Below are positions 42,186-53,300 of a stretch of 64,000 nt of DNA, one piece after another. The position numbers were made by a program, and so were the translations under genes. Position 1 is the first letter of the stretch. Every line of letters begins with the position of its first letter. The notes under the pieces were generated by a model, which did no database searches, was not told where the DNA came from, and saw only the letters and a program-made list of their open reading frames with translations. Source of the DNA: Pogona vitticeps (lineage: Eukaryota > Chordata > Lepidosauria > Squamata > Agamidae); the NCBI RefSeq assembly GCF_051106095.1, contig NC_135787.1:159658001-159722000 (forward strand). The letters run 5' to 3'.

Positions 42186-42879
42186 CGCTCTACACCAGGG
42201 TATTCCAATAAAATCAATGATGTGTATGTGCATGTTTATATTACTTACCTGTACATCAGCATAAGACTCTCAGAATAAGGAGTGATCAAGAAGAATTATA
42301 GTGACTCTTCTAATTCATTGCAGTGGTTCATATGATACCTGAATTAAATTCAAAATGACAAATTAAAAGTTGTTATTTTCTTTTTTTTAAAAAAGTTCTC
42401 CCCCCCCCCATTGCTGTACAAATTGTGTAAAAACTTTAAAGAGGTATGGACAAAGGTAGTTGAGTTAATTTAGTCTCCTTTGTTGTCTGAGCAAAATAAT
42501 TAGGGAGCCAAAAGTTAAACTGGCTAGAAAACATTTTCTTTTAATCCTGATGAAGAATGCCTGTGGTTTTAAAGCTTGCAAAACTTAAGAAAAAGCAGGA
42601 CTAGTAAGCACAAGATTTCACTTATTCTGTAATTCTCATTCTGCAGGTCCAGCATTAGTACAGCCGACCCCTGGAATTGTTTAGAGATCAGTGGATGTGA
42701 TATTTCCCTAAGTCTCTGTTCAAATGGGCCTTTGAACAGGGCTCTTTTTTTTCTTCCTCCCATGGAATTAACATGATGTTTCCCTTGTCTTTGCAATGCA
42801 AAATCAAATTTAAAAGGGTTGTAAAACTACAATACTTTTGGGGGTAAATGTTGAGATACATGCTATCTATTCATCAGTT
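42186..42879. other. probable ARHGDIB 5' intron
   Basis: A phrase 'cctgatgaagaatgcctgtg' with 'aaagcttgc' at about 42547-42583 resembles the sauropsid dispersed repeat tail also seen near 25200 and 30850. A C run lies at 42402-42409. Confidence 0.4.
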
Positions 42880-43065
42880 ATGTGCTGTCAAGTTGGAATG
42901 GACTTTTAAAGACGTTAATAGGGTTTTCAAAGCATGTGAGACATTTAAGGATTGGTTTTTATCAGTTCTACACCCCAGTGAATGTCCATGGTCAAGTGAA
43001 GATTTGAACCCTGCTCTCCAGAATGCTTGTCCGTCATTCTGTCCACTATACCCCCAGCCATTCAT
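42880..43065 (-). mobile_element. tRNA-derived SINE (family B)
   Basis: Reversed copy: 'gtgctgtcaagttggaatgg', 'gttaatagggttttcaaagc', 'gaagatttgaaccctgctct' and 'tgtccactatacccccagcc'. Confidence 0.75.
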
Positions 43066-44814
43066 AGTTGGCTGATTTTACGAGTACTGATTTTAGTTGT
43101 ACAGACCAGCAGAACTATCCTCTGAGTTCAATACTTGAAACTGAGCTCAAAACAGAAGATTGTTTGTTGGTCCACAATACATTGCATGCTTGTCTACAAG
43201 GACTAGGCTAACCAAATAATGTAGGTTCATTTATACTGTATACAGTATTTTATATGTAGTTCTGGATGTGACAATCTGTACTCCTAAGGCCAAGTGAGTA
43301 AATACCATATTTTTGCCATTGTCTTTGAATATTTTCAGCAGTAAGACCTGCTTAACTTGAATGGTTTCACTGCGACTTTCTCCACCACTCTGGTGACATG
43401 ATGTAACCCTAATGGAAGGAACGAATTACATTTCATAATTCATAAGAATTGTGAAACATCACCTTTTTTATAGAAGGGCAAGAAAAAAATAGGAAATAAA
43501 ATAATAACAGTTGCCAGATTTTGTCAACTGTCTATGAATAGTGAAGCTATGTATCGGTTTCAATAACATACTTTGGTATAATAATTGTTTTGTTCCGTAA
43601 AACCAAAATAGAAGTCAAAGAGTTGGTTTCAATAGGATAAAAATTATGTTGCTCAGAGCGCTTCTGTATAACAAAAAGGGAAGGGGATGGTTGTGAAATT
43701 TAGCTCTGAAGAAGGGCACATCTGAGCCACTATGAGATGGCACCATCTTGTTAGGCTTGGCCATGGATTTTAGAACAGTTATTTTGAGACATGGTAACAC
43801 ATGTTCTGGCCACATTCCATTTAATGTGTGTGGAGTGCTTAGCAATACAATGCCACAGGGCAAGGAAAGTTGTTATAATTTGCTATCTTTTCTGGTGTTG
43901 CATTACTGATCAACACAAAACTTTGGAATAATTAAAATAATGTTTTTTAAATGGTTGAAGCTAGATAAAAGTTATGCTGCTCACCTCTAGTGATGTAAAA
44001 CAGGTGCTATTTATTTAATACACTCTTGAGACACTGCCTTAAGTCCTTTGTGTCTTGTATGTGGAACAGCAATGGGAGCACAAGCCTGTATGGAAAATCT
44101 AATATTCTCAGTGACAAAATGCTAGTGCTCAGAAAACGTAATCTGCCTGGAGTTCATATGCAACCTGGGAGAACAGGTTGCATTTGAGCTACAAATGCCA
44201 AACTATTTTTATTGTGCAGCCAAATGACTGAGTGTCCTTCTAGATCATATCCCACTCTAGTCACCAATATGGGTTTGTTATTTTCAGAAAGCATGGTCAA
44301 TGTTGATGTAGTTATTAGAACAGTTCAGTCATATCCTTAGCCATTCAGCTCTTTGGGTGGCTATGGGTCATTTACAGTCTCTTGGCCTTACCCACTCTGT
44401 TGCGAAAATACACAGTACATTGTCTGTGCTTGTGTTTGCACAAAACCTTGTAGCCATCCTGAGGTTTTTTTAAAGCAAGCAAGTGATAATCAAAAAATTG
44501 ATGAGTAAAATTATTTGCCATGTCATATGCGTGCAGAGTTCTTCCCTAATAGTATCCTGTGCTCTCGAAATCCCGTAAGTTTTAATTTCCATTTGTGAGA
44601 ACAGCCACTTTTATCTTCTCTTCTTCTCTCTTCCATTGGCAGTGCAGAGCTGAAAAATTAGCTCAGGCTCTGCTGAGGGTCATTATAACCTGTGAAGATA
44701 AGTGTGTCTAATTTGTCTGGAAATGTTCTGTGGAGATGCACTGCTAGATGTTGTCCATTGGCCATCAAGGACTTGTGTTACAGATCTTGACAATTCATTT
44801 TTTCTTGTTTCTCC
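43066..44814. other. probable ARHGDIB 5' intron, nothing recognised
   Basis: About 1.7 kb without nameable repeat or gene. Confidence 0.4.
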
Positions 44815-45320
44815 TTTTCTTTGAAATACCTGGATGCTCAGATTGCATGGTTGATGCTCAGGTATAAAGCCCTAAACGGCTTAGGGCCTCGATACTTGGC
44901 GGAACACCTACTTCCACCAAGTTCTACCCGTGTCACTCGCGCGAGTCAGGAGGTGAGGCTGAGGAGCCTAACGCCGAGGGAGGCCCGGAAAGAAAAGACA
45001 AGAAATCGGGCCTTCTTGGCGGTGGCTTCTCGCCTCTGGAATAACCTTCCCCCTGACATTCGCGCGGCTCCCTCGCTGGGTATTTTTAAAAAGCAATTAA
45101 AAACACTGATGTTTCGACAGGCCTTCCCCTCAACCAATTCCTGATTTTCCTTCTTTTTTCCTCTCTCCTAGTGTCTGTTCCATCTTGTCCAAAGTTTGTC
45201 CCTTTTTAAAAATTATTTTAATTATATTGTATCACGCTTGTTGTAAGCCGCCTAAAGTGGTCTTAAGTGACTAGATAGGCAGGATATAAATAAAATAAAT
45301 AAAATAAAAATAAATAAATG
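44815..45320 (+). mobile_element. L2/CR1-like LINE: ORF2 C-terminus and complete 3' end
   Basis: An open frame at 44821-45144 (107 codons) encodes MLRYKALNGLGPRYLAEHLL, RNRAFLAVASRLWNNLPPDI and FKKQLKTLMFRQAF. The KALNGL...LWNxLP...FKxxLKTxxF pattern is the C-terminus of many L2/CR1-superfamily reverse transcriptase proteins. A ~100-bp 3' UTR with 'gtaagccgcctaaagtggtc' and an AAAT/AAAAT tail follows. The open frame and intact tail make it the youngest member of this family here. Related ends: 3560, 9319, 19960, 36893, 57375, 58490. Confidence 0.85.
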
Positions 45321-46969
45321 GTCTTAATTGTTTCCACTTCAGGTACTTTTGCTTCCACCTTTAATCCCCCCACTTCCCCATCTTGTTCCTTCCATGGTGG
45401 AGGTGCTCCGTCTGCCCAACGTGCCTGCTGGAATAATTCCTTCCCCTTTCTTTGCTTCTTGAAATGAAGCCACAGGCTGTTTCTTCTCATGTCGCAAACA
45501 GGGCTCTGATTTCCAGTCACTGCCGAGAAGGCTGCATGTTTTACCCAGTCTTTCTTACTTCCTCCCCTTTTGGAGAAGTTTCAGTGCTTAACGGCTGCTG
45601 CTTATAGGAGGCTGCAGCCAGGCCATGTGTTGCCATAGAAACAAGCCACATGCTTCCTTCCTGCACAGGAAGGGGACCTGGTCACAGTACAGACAACAGC
45701 TATTTTTAAGTGTTGTGCAGTCAAGAAATTAGATGATATTTGCAGCTGGATTTATCGGCAGTATTTTTTTAAAAAATATATTCAATTATAAGCTCAATTC
45801 AGGTATTTTCCTTAATTGCTTTTTTTCTAAGTGTCATATTTAGCGTGATCTTAATTGCTGTAAATCCCTGTATATGCATGAAATATTTGAGTTTTTTTTT
45901 TTTTAATGTAATGGTATTGATCAGGGCCGAAGCAAATTGCAATAGCTTGTGGTCAGTGTTGGGCTGCATGGGGCTGGCTGTTTCATTTGTGGTGCTGATC
46001 TTTGTTCTAGCATGAAGAGGCTTGTTATCAGAAAGTGGTTGCTAGGAGGGATTCTTTGTGACTCTCGGAGCTGTGGGAAACATTTTGTCATAAAAAGGAT
46101 TTGGGGACTATATAGACAGAACAGAGATTTTGCTGATCATGCATGCTAATATTTTATTTAAAAATAACTTTGAATTTAATTGCAGAGATCAGCCCTACCA
46201 CATCTTTAAAAAATAAAAAATCCTAGAGTGAAACTGTCAGATCGTGGCCTGCAGAATGCAGAGGGTTTACTTCATGGAACCCCCACACTGGGCACAAGGG
46301 CTGTATAGTGCAATGTAGGTGTGGCTACTTTATGCACTGATCTGTTGTTGCCCCCACTAAGAAAATCCCTGGGTTCTAAGATGTGCCAAAGGTGACTGGG
46401 GTTCTGCTGGCAGAAGCTGATAGAAACCATAAGCCGTTAAATCGGAATCTCAAAACAGGAAGAATATGTGCAAACGTTTTCTTGATTTACCCTTTCCTCC
46501 CCACTTCCTTTTGTGCTGTGACTTTCTAGATTGTAGGCTGAGGGCAGAGACTAGTTTGTCTTTTTTGTTGATACAGAAGGTGATCTGAGAGGCTTTCTTA
46601 TGGTAAAGTGAGATAATAAAATAAATGGATGTTGCTGGGTTCTCTCATAACCATTGCTGGTATCTGTGGCTCCAGCTGGCTAATCAGTAATAGGAGAGAG
46701 AAGCCCCTTAATAAGGTATGTTGACTCCTCCGAAGACAGAGAAAACGTTGCCTGTCTCCCTCAGATGCTGGCTAGGATGTATACCACTGGCATGAGGTTC
46801 CATTGTGCAGCCTCTGCTCTTCGTAGCTGAGAGAACATATTATTGGTAGGTCCTGTGGGAGGTGAGTCTTAAAAATCTACATACAGAGATAGTTGCTAAA
46901 CCATGGTATTGGATACGTTCACGCCAAAACTCTTAGTGGCTGTTGCCGTTGTTCTTGCAGCAGTGGAAA
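45321..46969. other. probable ARHGDIB 5' intron, nothing recognised
   Basis: No repeat or gene named. Several T runs (45893-45904). Confidence 0.4.
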
Positions 46970-47085
46970 ACCAGTGGAGTGTAATGGTTACAGTGTTGGA
47001 CTGAGGCTCCAGGTTCCAGACCCCAGTGAACTGTGAAACGCTGGGTGACTTTTGGCCATTCACTCTCTTTTCATCCTCTCGAGAT
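46970..47085 (+). mobile_element. MIR-like/tRNA-derived SINE remnant
   Basis: 'gtgtaatggttacagtgttg' + 'gactgaggctccaggttcca' head and 'gctgggtgacttttggccat' core. It ends about 37 bp before the splice acceptor of the first coding exon of ARHGDIB. Confidence 0.6.
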
Positions 47086-47122
47086 GGTTGTACTAGTGAC
47101 TAAAGTACTGTTCTGTTCCCAG

Positions 47123-47357
47123 CAGAGGCCCAACTCATATACACTATCTGCGAGTTTTACCTTCTGAAGCCGGGCCACCATGACTGAGAAGGAACCAGAA
47201 GTGCATGTGGAAGACGATGAGGACGAGCTAGACACAAAACTCAACTACAAGCCCCCACCCCAAAAGACACTTCAGGAACTGCAGGAGCTGGACAAGGATG
47301 ACGAGAGCCTTGCGAAATACAAGAAGACTCTGCTAGGGGATGGGCCTGTAGTGGCAG
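47123..47357 (+). CDS. ARHGDIB: ARHGDIB first coding exon
   Basis: Acceptor 'ttctgttcccag' at 47111-47122, 57 bp of 5' UTR, then ATG at 47180 in a strong Kozak context (gccaccATGA). Encodes residues 1-59 ([20 protein letters not shown] ... [11 protein letters not shown]) and ends in phase 1 at donor 'ggcag|gtatgg'. Coding part 47180-47357. Confidence 0.96.
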
Positions 47358-50300
47358 GTATGGCTCAAGGATCTTGATAGAGGTGCATTTGCTTCAGGAC
47401 ATTCAGAGTAAGGGACGTGCTGTCAGTATTGGCAAACATTGAGTAGAGGAACTACTGTGGGTCACAGATGGAGAGTTTTCAGAAGGACCAACTTTCCAAC
47501 CAGGGGAATGGAACCATCCTGGCAGACTTAGGGCCAAAGTAAATGAGATATCACTTTTGCAATGAGAAGGTGATAAAATGCTATCTTCCAGAGATGTGCT
47601 CTTTCAAAGGTGTTTTGTCTGTGTAAAGCCTTACTTACAAGATGACCAGGGACCAGACAAGAGCAAAATAATTTGCAGCTTGGGGAACTGTGGAAATTTC
47701 ATGGCAGGATAAATACATTTCCTTTACCACTTAGAAAAGCTCTCATTGTGAAGCTGCTGTGTCTCAGTTTGGCCCTTTGTTCATCTGGATAAATTTGCTA
47801 TTGCATATAAAGTCTCCTGCAGGGTGCATTTCATCATTGTGAGGCATAAACTAAGTTAGGTATTGGGGGAGGGGAAGTGTGGCCCTCTAGACTACAATTC
47901 TCATCATCCCTCACCACTGCCCTGCTGGCCAGAGGTGGTGGGGTGGCATTCAAGAGCATCTGCAGTAGGGATGTGAATCTTAGTGCCTATTTTCAGGGAG
48001 ATATTGAGAGAAAAAATTGTCCCTTTTTCTTTGCAGTGAGAGATCTCTGCAGAAATCCACAGGAAATGTCCTGGGATTTCTTGGAGATTTGGATGGAAAA
48101 GGACGTGGATGTATTCAGAAGACTGCACAGGCTCCAGTTTTAAGCAGTATATTCACTAGCAGGAAGACGTACAGCTCATGCAATTGTCTGAATCAAGCAG
48201 AAATTGAAAGTAGTACTGTACGCTGCAAGGAAAGAAGGGAATAACTGAATGTCACCCAAGACCCACCGCATCCAGAAAATGAGCATATCAGGAGAACAAA
48301 GGTTCAGTCTAGCCGTTCTGTGATATGTTAGTATGCTATCTGACAGGAGGTTTAAGTAGAAGTCTGTCGTTTTGGTGCAGTTTATTCCATTCAGTCTGCA
48401 GGTTTCACCAGTTAGCCCTAACTCCCCTTCAACTTGTTGGGCATCGACTTCTGAGGAAGCATGCTTTTGACAGTGCTGTGTTTGGTCTTTCACCAGAGAA
48501 GCATGTGGCTGTTGGTAGTGTTCCCTGAGAGACTCCATATCTTGTGGGTAGGGAGTTGATTTGGAGGTACTGCAGGTTTTTGGAAAGCAAGGCTTCTTCA
48601 CATAGAGGTGGGCGCTGCAGGAGTCTTTGAGGAGCCTGGTGGAGAATCTGGACCAGCTTTCTCCTGGTTTGGTTGACCAATAGTCTGTCTTCCTTTTCTG
48701 TGACCCCGCAGATCCATCCGTTCCTAATGTAACCGTTACTCGGCTCACTCTAGTATGCGACAGTGCTCCAGGGCCAATCACCATGGACCTCACAGGTAGG
48801 TGACACCGTTTTCCTTTCCTCGCATGCATCAGGCCTTCAGCCCAAGAAGAAATACATCGGCCTCGTTTCTTGATTTACATCATTGCAGATATGAATCCCT
48901 AGGCTGTTGGTGGGGAACCTGTGGTGTTGTTGGAATCCAAATCCCACGATGTTATGCAGCATGGCCAGGGATGGGGATGGTGGGAGTTGTAGTCTGGCAG
49001 CATCTGCAGGGCGATAAGTTCTCCCTGAAGACTTAAATGGGCCATGTTTCACTAGATGGTGAAATCTTTCCCTGCATCCCCTGCTCAGTGTGAGGGGCTT
49101 TTTTTACATAAAAATGTTAAAAGCTGTTTGGGCAGCTGGGTTTTGGGTGGTGCCTGTGAGATGCTGTTTGCCTCTCCTGATCTAGTCCATTATCCTTTTG
49201 TCCAGCATAGCCAAGCAAATGCTCCTAAGCAGACACCCAGCAGCTGGTATCCAGTGGTATGTTGTGTCTGAAGAGGGAGGTTACGTAGAACTTGCAGAGG
49301 CTGGTGAACTGATGCTGAATGATTTATCCTCTGGGAAGTTATTCCTTTCAAGGCAGTGTAAGCCAGCCAGTGGTCTGTGGTGCAGTAGCAACTTTCTTAA
49401 TTATGCTTATGTGAAGAGGACTTTTTAAAACGTATGAATTTAGTATAAAGCGGCTGGATTCCTGTTGGTCTATGTGTAATGGTTGTATGACTCAGTGCTG
49501 CTAGCTGTGGCTAATTTATAAGATGCCAGTGCACATCTCGTCTGTCTTCTTGGGTGCATGACAAGCTACACAACCAAGATGCACCCCAGGACCATGTCTA
49601 ATAGCAGCAAACCTTACACAAACATCTATAGGAACCGACTTATAGCGACCCTAATAGAGCTTTCAAAGTAAGTGAGATATTTAAGGAGCGCTTTTACCAG
49701 TTCCACCCCTCCAGTGAGTTTCCATGGTTGAGGAGGAATTTGAACCCTTTTCTCCAGAGTCATAATCTCACTCTATCCACTACACCAGTGGTTCTTAACC
49801 TTTGTTACTCGGATGCTTTTGAACTGCAACTCCCAGAAACCCAAGTCAGGACAGTTGGTGGTGAAGGCTTCTGGGAGTTGCAGTCCAAAACTCCTGAGTA
49901 ACCCAAGGTTAAGAACCAGTGCACTACACCACACTGAGAATCCAAGTCAAAGGTAGTCCATTGTAAAATACATTACTTTGAAAATCTACTTTACCCCAAC
50001 TGTTTTGGGAATTGCAGCTAAGTTCAGAATTGCAGCTGAGTTCCGGGAACTTGAAGGGGGCAGGTGAATCCTTTATCCCTGACAATAAAAACCACTTAGC
50101 ATTTTTGCAATTAGTGCAGGGTAGGGAGGAGGTAGGTGAATTTGTAGGTGGAATCAAGTGACACTTGAACTGGGGACTTCATGGTTCTTAGTTGAGACCC
50201 TCAGCTCATATTTTTTCTGGACACATAGATGGGGTTCTATCTTATCTATAAAGAATTTGAAGAATTTTTTTAAAAAAAATTTGAAGTCACGTTAAGTACT

Positions 50301-53300
50301 GGAGCTGCTGCAGCAGTACGTCACAGTAGAATGACAGTACATCATAGATGCTGCAGTTGCATTCTGAAGACTCTGTTAAGGAGAGGGTCAGACTACACAA
50401 GAATGAAATGGGTAGATGGCAGACCTGGCTCATAGTTGATTTGCAAGAGGTAGGAAGTATTTCTGACTCCCAATAGTTGAAAAGTAGCAGCAAAACAATT
50501 CCCCTTCTCACTGCCCCCCCCCCAATCACACTGCTGAACTAGAGAGTCTGGTGTAACCTAAAGTCTGTTTTTATAGAAGGAGTGTGAGCTTTGTTCATTT
50601 CTGAACTCAGACTTTTAAAATTGTCATTGTTATGTGGGCTTCAGTCTTGGATAAAAGGGTAAGAAAACAAGGAGATCCTGCAGACGCAAAGTCTGCCTAC
50701 CACTAGATGATTTAAAAAAATCTCCTCCAACTCTAAAATTCCATGTTACATCTCAAGAATAAGTTGTAGACACTCTTGCCAGAGTCTTGCATCTTAGCAT
50801 TTTGAAATGTATACAGGACAGTGTTTGGATCAGTCTCTTTCTTGCTGGCACAGCATTAGAGCAGCCCCCACTTTTTTTTTTGCAGAGTTCATCAGTCATC
50901 TGTGTTCCTATAAATTCATCATCACCCATAGGGAGTTACTCTTCACCTTATATGGACTTCTTGTTGCTTTTCAGCCTTTTGGCTATCAAGTATAATACGG
51001 GTTCTTCTCTGTAGAGAACGGAAGTCAGGACTTAGCAAAGCAGAGATATTTCCTCTGCAACCGAAATCTCTAGGGGTGGCAAAACCACAAACTTTTGTTT
51101 AACAAAAACAAAACAAAACAAAAACGCAGTCACTATGAGAGGCTCTTAAATTGCTGTTGTTCCCACCTAGGAACAGGTCCCTCCTTATACATGTGCTAGT
51201 TTTACCAGGAGGATTCACACAAAAGAATCCTCCCAAGGAGCATGCTCATTGTTTCTGAGATCAGTGGGATGGCACAGGTGTATCCATATGCACAAACACA
51301 CAAGTTCACAGGAACAAACATTTGTACTTAAAGAATACACACACTTTCACATCTGCATATTCACCTGAATCCAGCAATTGCTAGCATATTTATCTGGGAC
51401 TTCATAGGGACTCCCCTGTGAGCCATAGGACTTGCTGGTTGGCTTTGGGCTGGTCATACCCTGTCATAGAAACATTGAATAATGGAGTTGGAAGAGGCCT
51501 ATATGGCCATCGAGTCCTGTGTCATTTCTGTCTACCTCATAGGGTAGTTGTGAGGGTTATGTAAGGAAGGAAAAGCCTTGTTCACCATCGAGATTTTATA
51601 GGTGGAAAGACAGGATATAAATGCAACAAAGTATAGGGCAACTCAACTCTAGAGACATTTTAAACTAGTTAAGTAGCCCTCTAATTTCCCCATAGGATCT
51701 TGTTCTTTGAAGAGGCTGTAGGTGTAGGGAAGAGAGTGCGAAAAATTTCCGAACAGAGAAGTCTTCAGTAGAAGTCTATTGAAGCAATGTGCATATTTCT
51801 TTAGAAAAAGTTATCATCATTTTCTTTGAAACATTTATGCAATACCTTTCATCAAATTGGGTTGCAGACAAACTGGAATGAAATTGCTATATACAGTATT
51901 TGCCCTTCATATAAGTTTAATGTATTCATGTGTGCACAGTGCACCAATTTGCTGCGGGTCAGGATGGAGAATGTATTCCAGAAGATTAATTGATTCTCTC
52001 CCCCCATTTTGACAGGGGACCTTGAAGCTCTGAAGAAACAAACCTTTGTATTAAAAGAAGGAGTAGAATATCGAGCCAAAATCCACTTCAAAGTAAGCCA
52101 CTTTTCCCAACGATGTTTTCCACGGTTTCCACTACTAGCTTATGTCCCGTTGTATGTATGCCTGTACTGAAGCCTCACTGAATGCAGAACTGTGCTTGGC
52201 CTGGTCTCAAGGGCCATAACTGGCAATCTAAAAAGTTTTTTCTTAAAAACCCACCCTGCTGAATAGTAATCTCTATGTAATGTGGACGTGCAGCTGTGGG
52301 CTGTACCCATAACTGGGTGAGATGTCTCTACAGATTCTGATATTCCTAATGTCCACCATGTGGTTATGGCAGTCCATCCACCACCCTTTCCGTTATCTTT
52401 AAAACCAAAACCCTTCATTTCACAGTTATTTAGTAACGTGGTCTGACAATTTTTTTTCAAGTTCTGTCAAACTAATGGGGGAATTGTTTGCAGAAAAGCG
52501 TAAAGTTTCATAAATGGCCTGACCAGAAATAGCAAATCAAGGGGAAATCTTGTTTTTCACTATGAATGCAATTAGAGTAGTGACAGATACTGTAGTGTCT
52601 ATTGTGGCTGGTGGGCCAGAAGGCAGAGGAAGTAGTGGGCAGATGTGAAAAGTGGGTTGCATTCACATGCACACTAGAGGAAAGGAGCCAGGCAGGAGTG
52701 GGCTGCCTAAGGGTAGCAGAACTTGTGGAGTGGTGCATACAATGGCTGTAACAAATGTAGATGCTGTACTGTAGCTGTTGTTCACATCACTGTAATTAAT
52801 TATATGCCATTGAGTTGATTCTGGCTTATGGTGACCCTTTTCAAGGTTTCCTAGGTAAATAGTTCTCAGAAGTGGTTTACCGTTCCCTTCTTCTGTGGAT
52901 GTCCTGGGGCTGTGCAGTTTGCCCAAGGTTACACAGGCAGTTGCCTTTTCCCAAGGGTGCAGTGGGGAATCAAACTCCCAAACTCTGGCTCTTCAGCCAG
53001 GAGCCAACTCACTAAGCTACATCAATTTGGTAAACATCTAATGTAGAGGTGGGGCATCATTTCTTTATTTTATCTCTAGAAGTCCCCTCCCTCCAAGGGA
53101 GAGTGAAAGGTGGCAAGACGTGAAATGGAAAGGGAGGAGAATGAGGTGGGAGACACAAAGGAATAGAAGACTGTATTATTCTTAAGGAAAGAGGCTAACT
53201 AGCTTAAGCCTGAATTGTGCAGCCTCAGCAGCTTCTGCTTTTCTCTTGTAGGTAAATAGAGAAATTGTATCTGGCTTGAAATATGTGCAGTTCACTTATC

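Larger units (their letters stand above)
48796..52015 (+). other. ARHGDIB intron (3.2 kb)
   Basis: Holds an eroded foldback segment (48905-49010), a family B SINE split by a foldback MITE (49625-49930) and a MIR-like SINE with a CR1 scrap (51410-51635). A 'aacaaaaacaaaacaaaac' run lies at about 51102. The rest is unremarkable. Confidence 0.75.

Noticed and set aside
48176-48829. 217-codon minus-strand open frame antisense to ARHGDIB exon 3
   Set aside because: Longest non-repeat open frame, but it has no recognisable domain, signal peptide or conserved motif; it crosses a real exon in antisense, and chance frames of this size are possible in 64 kb.
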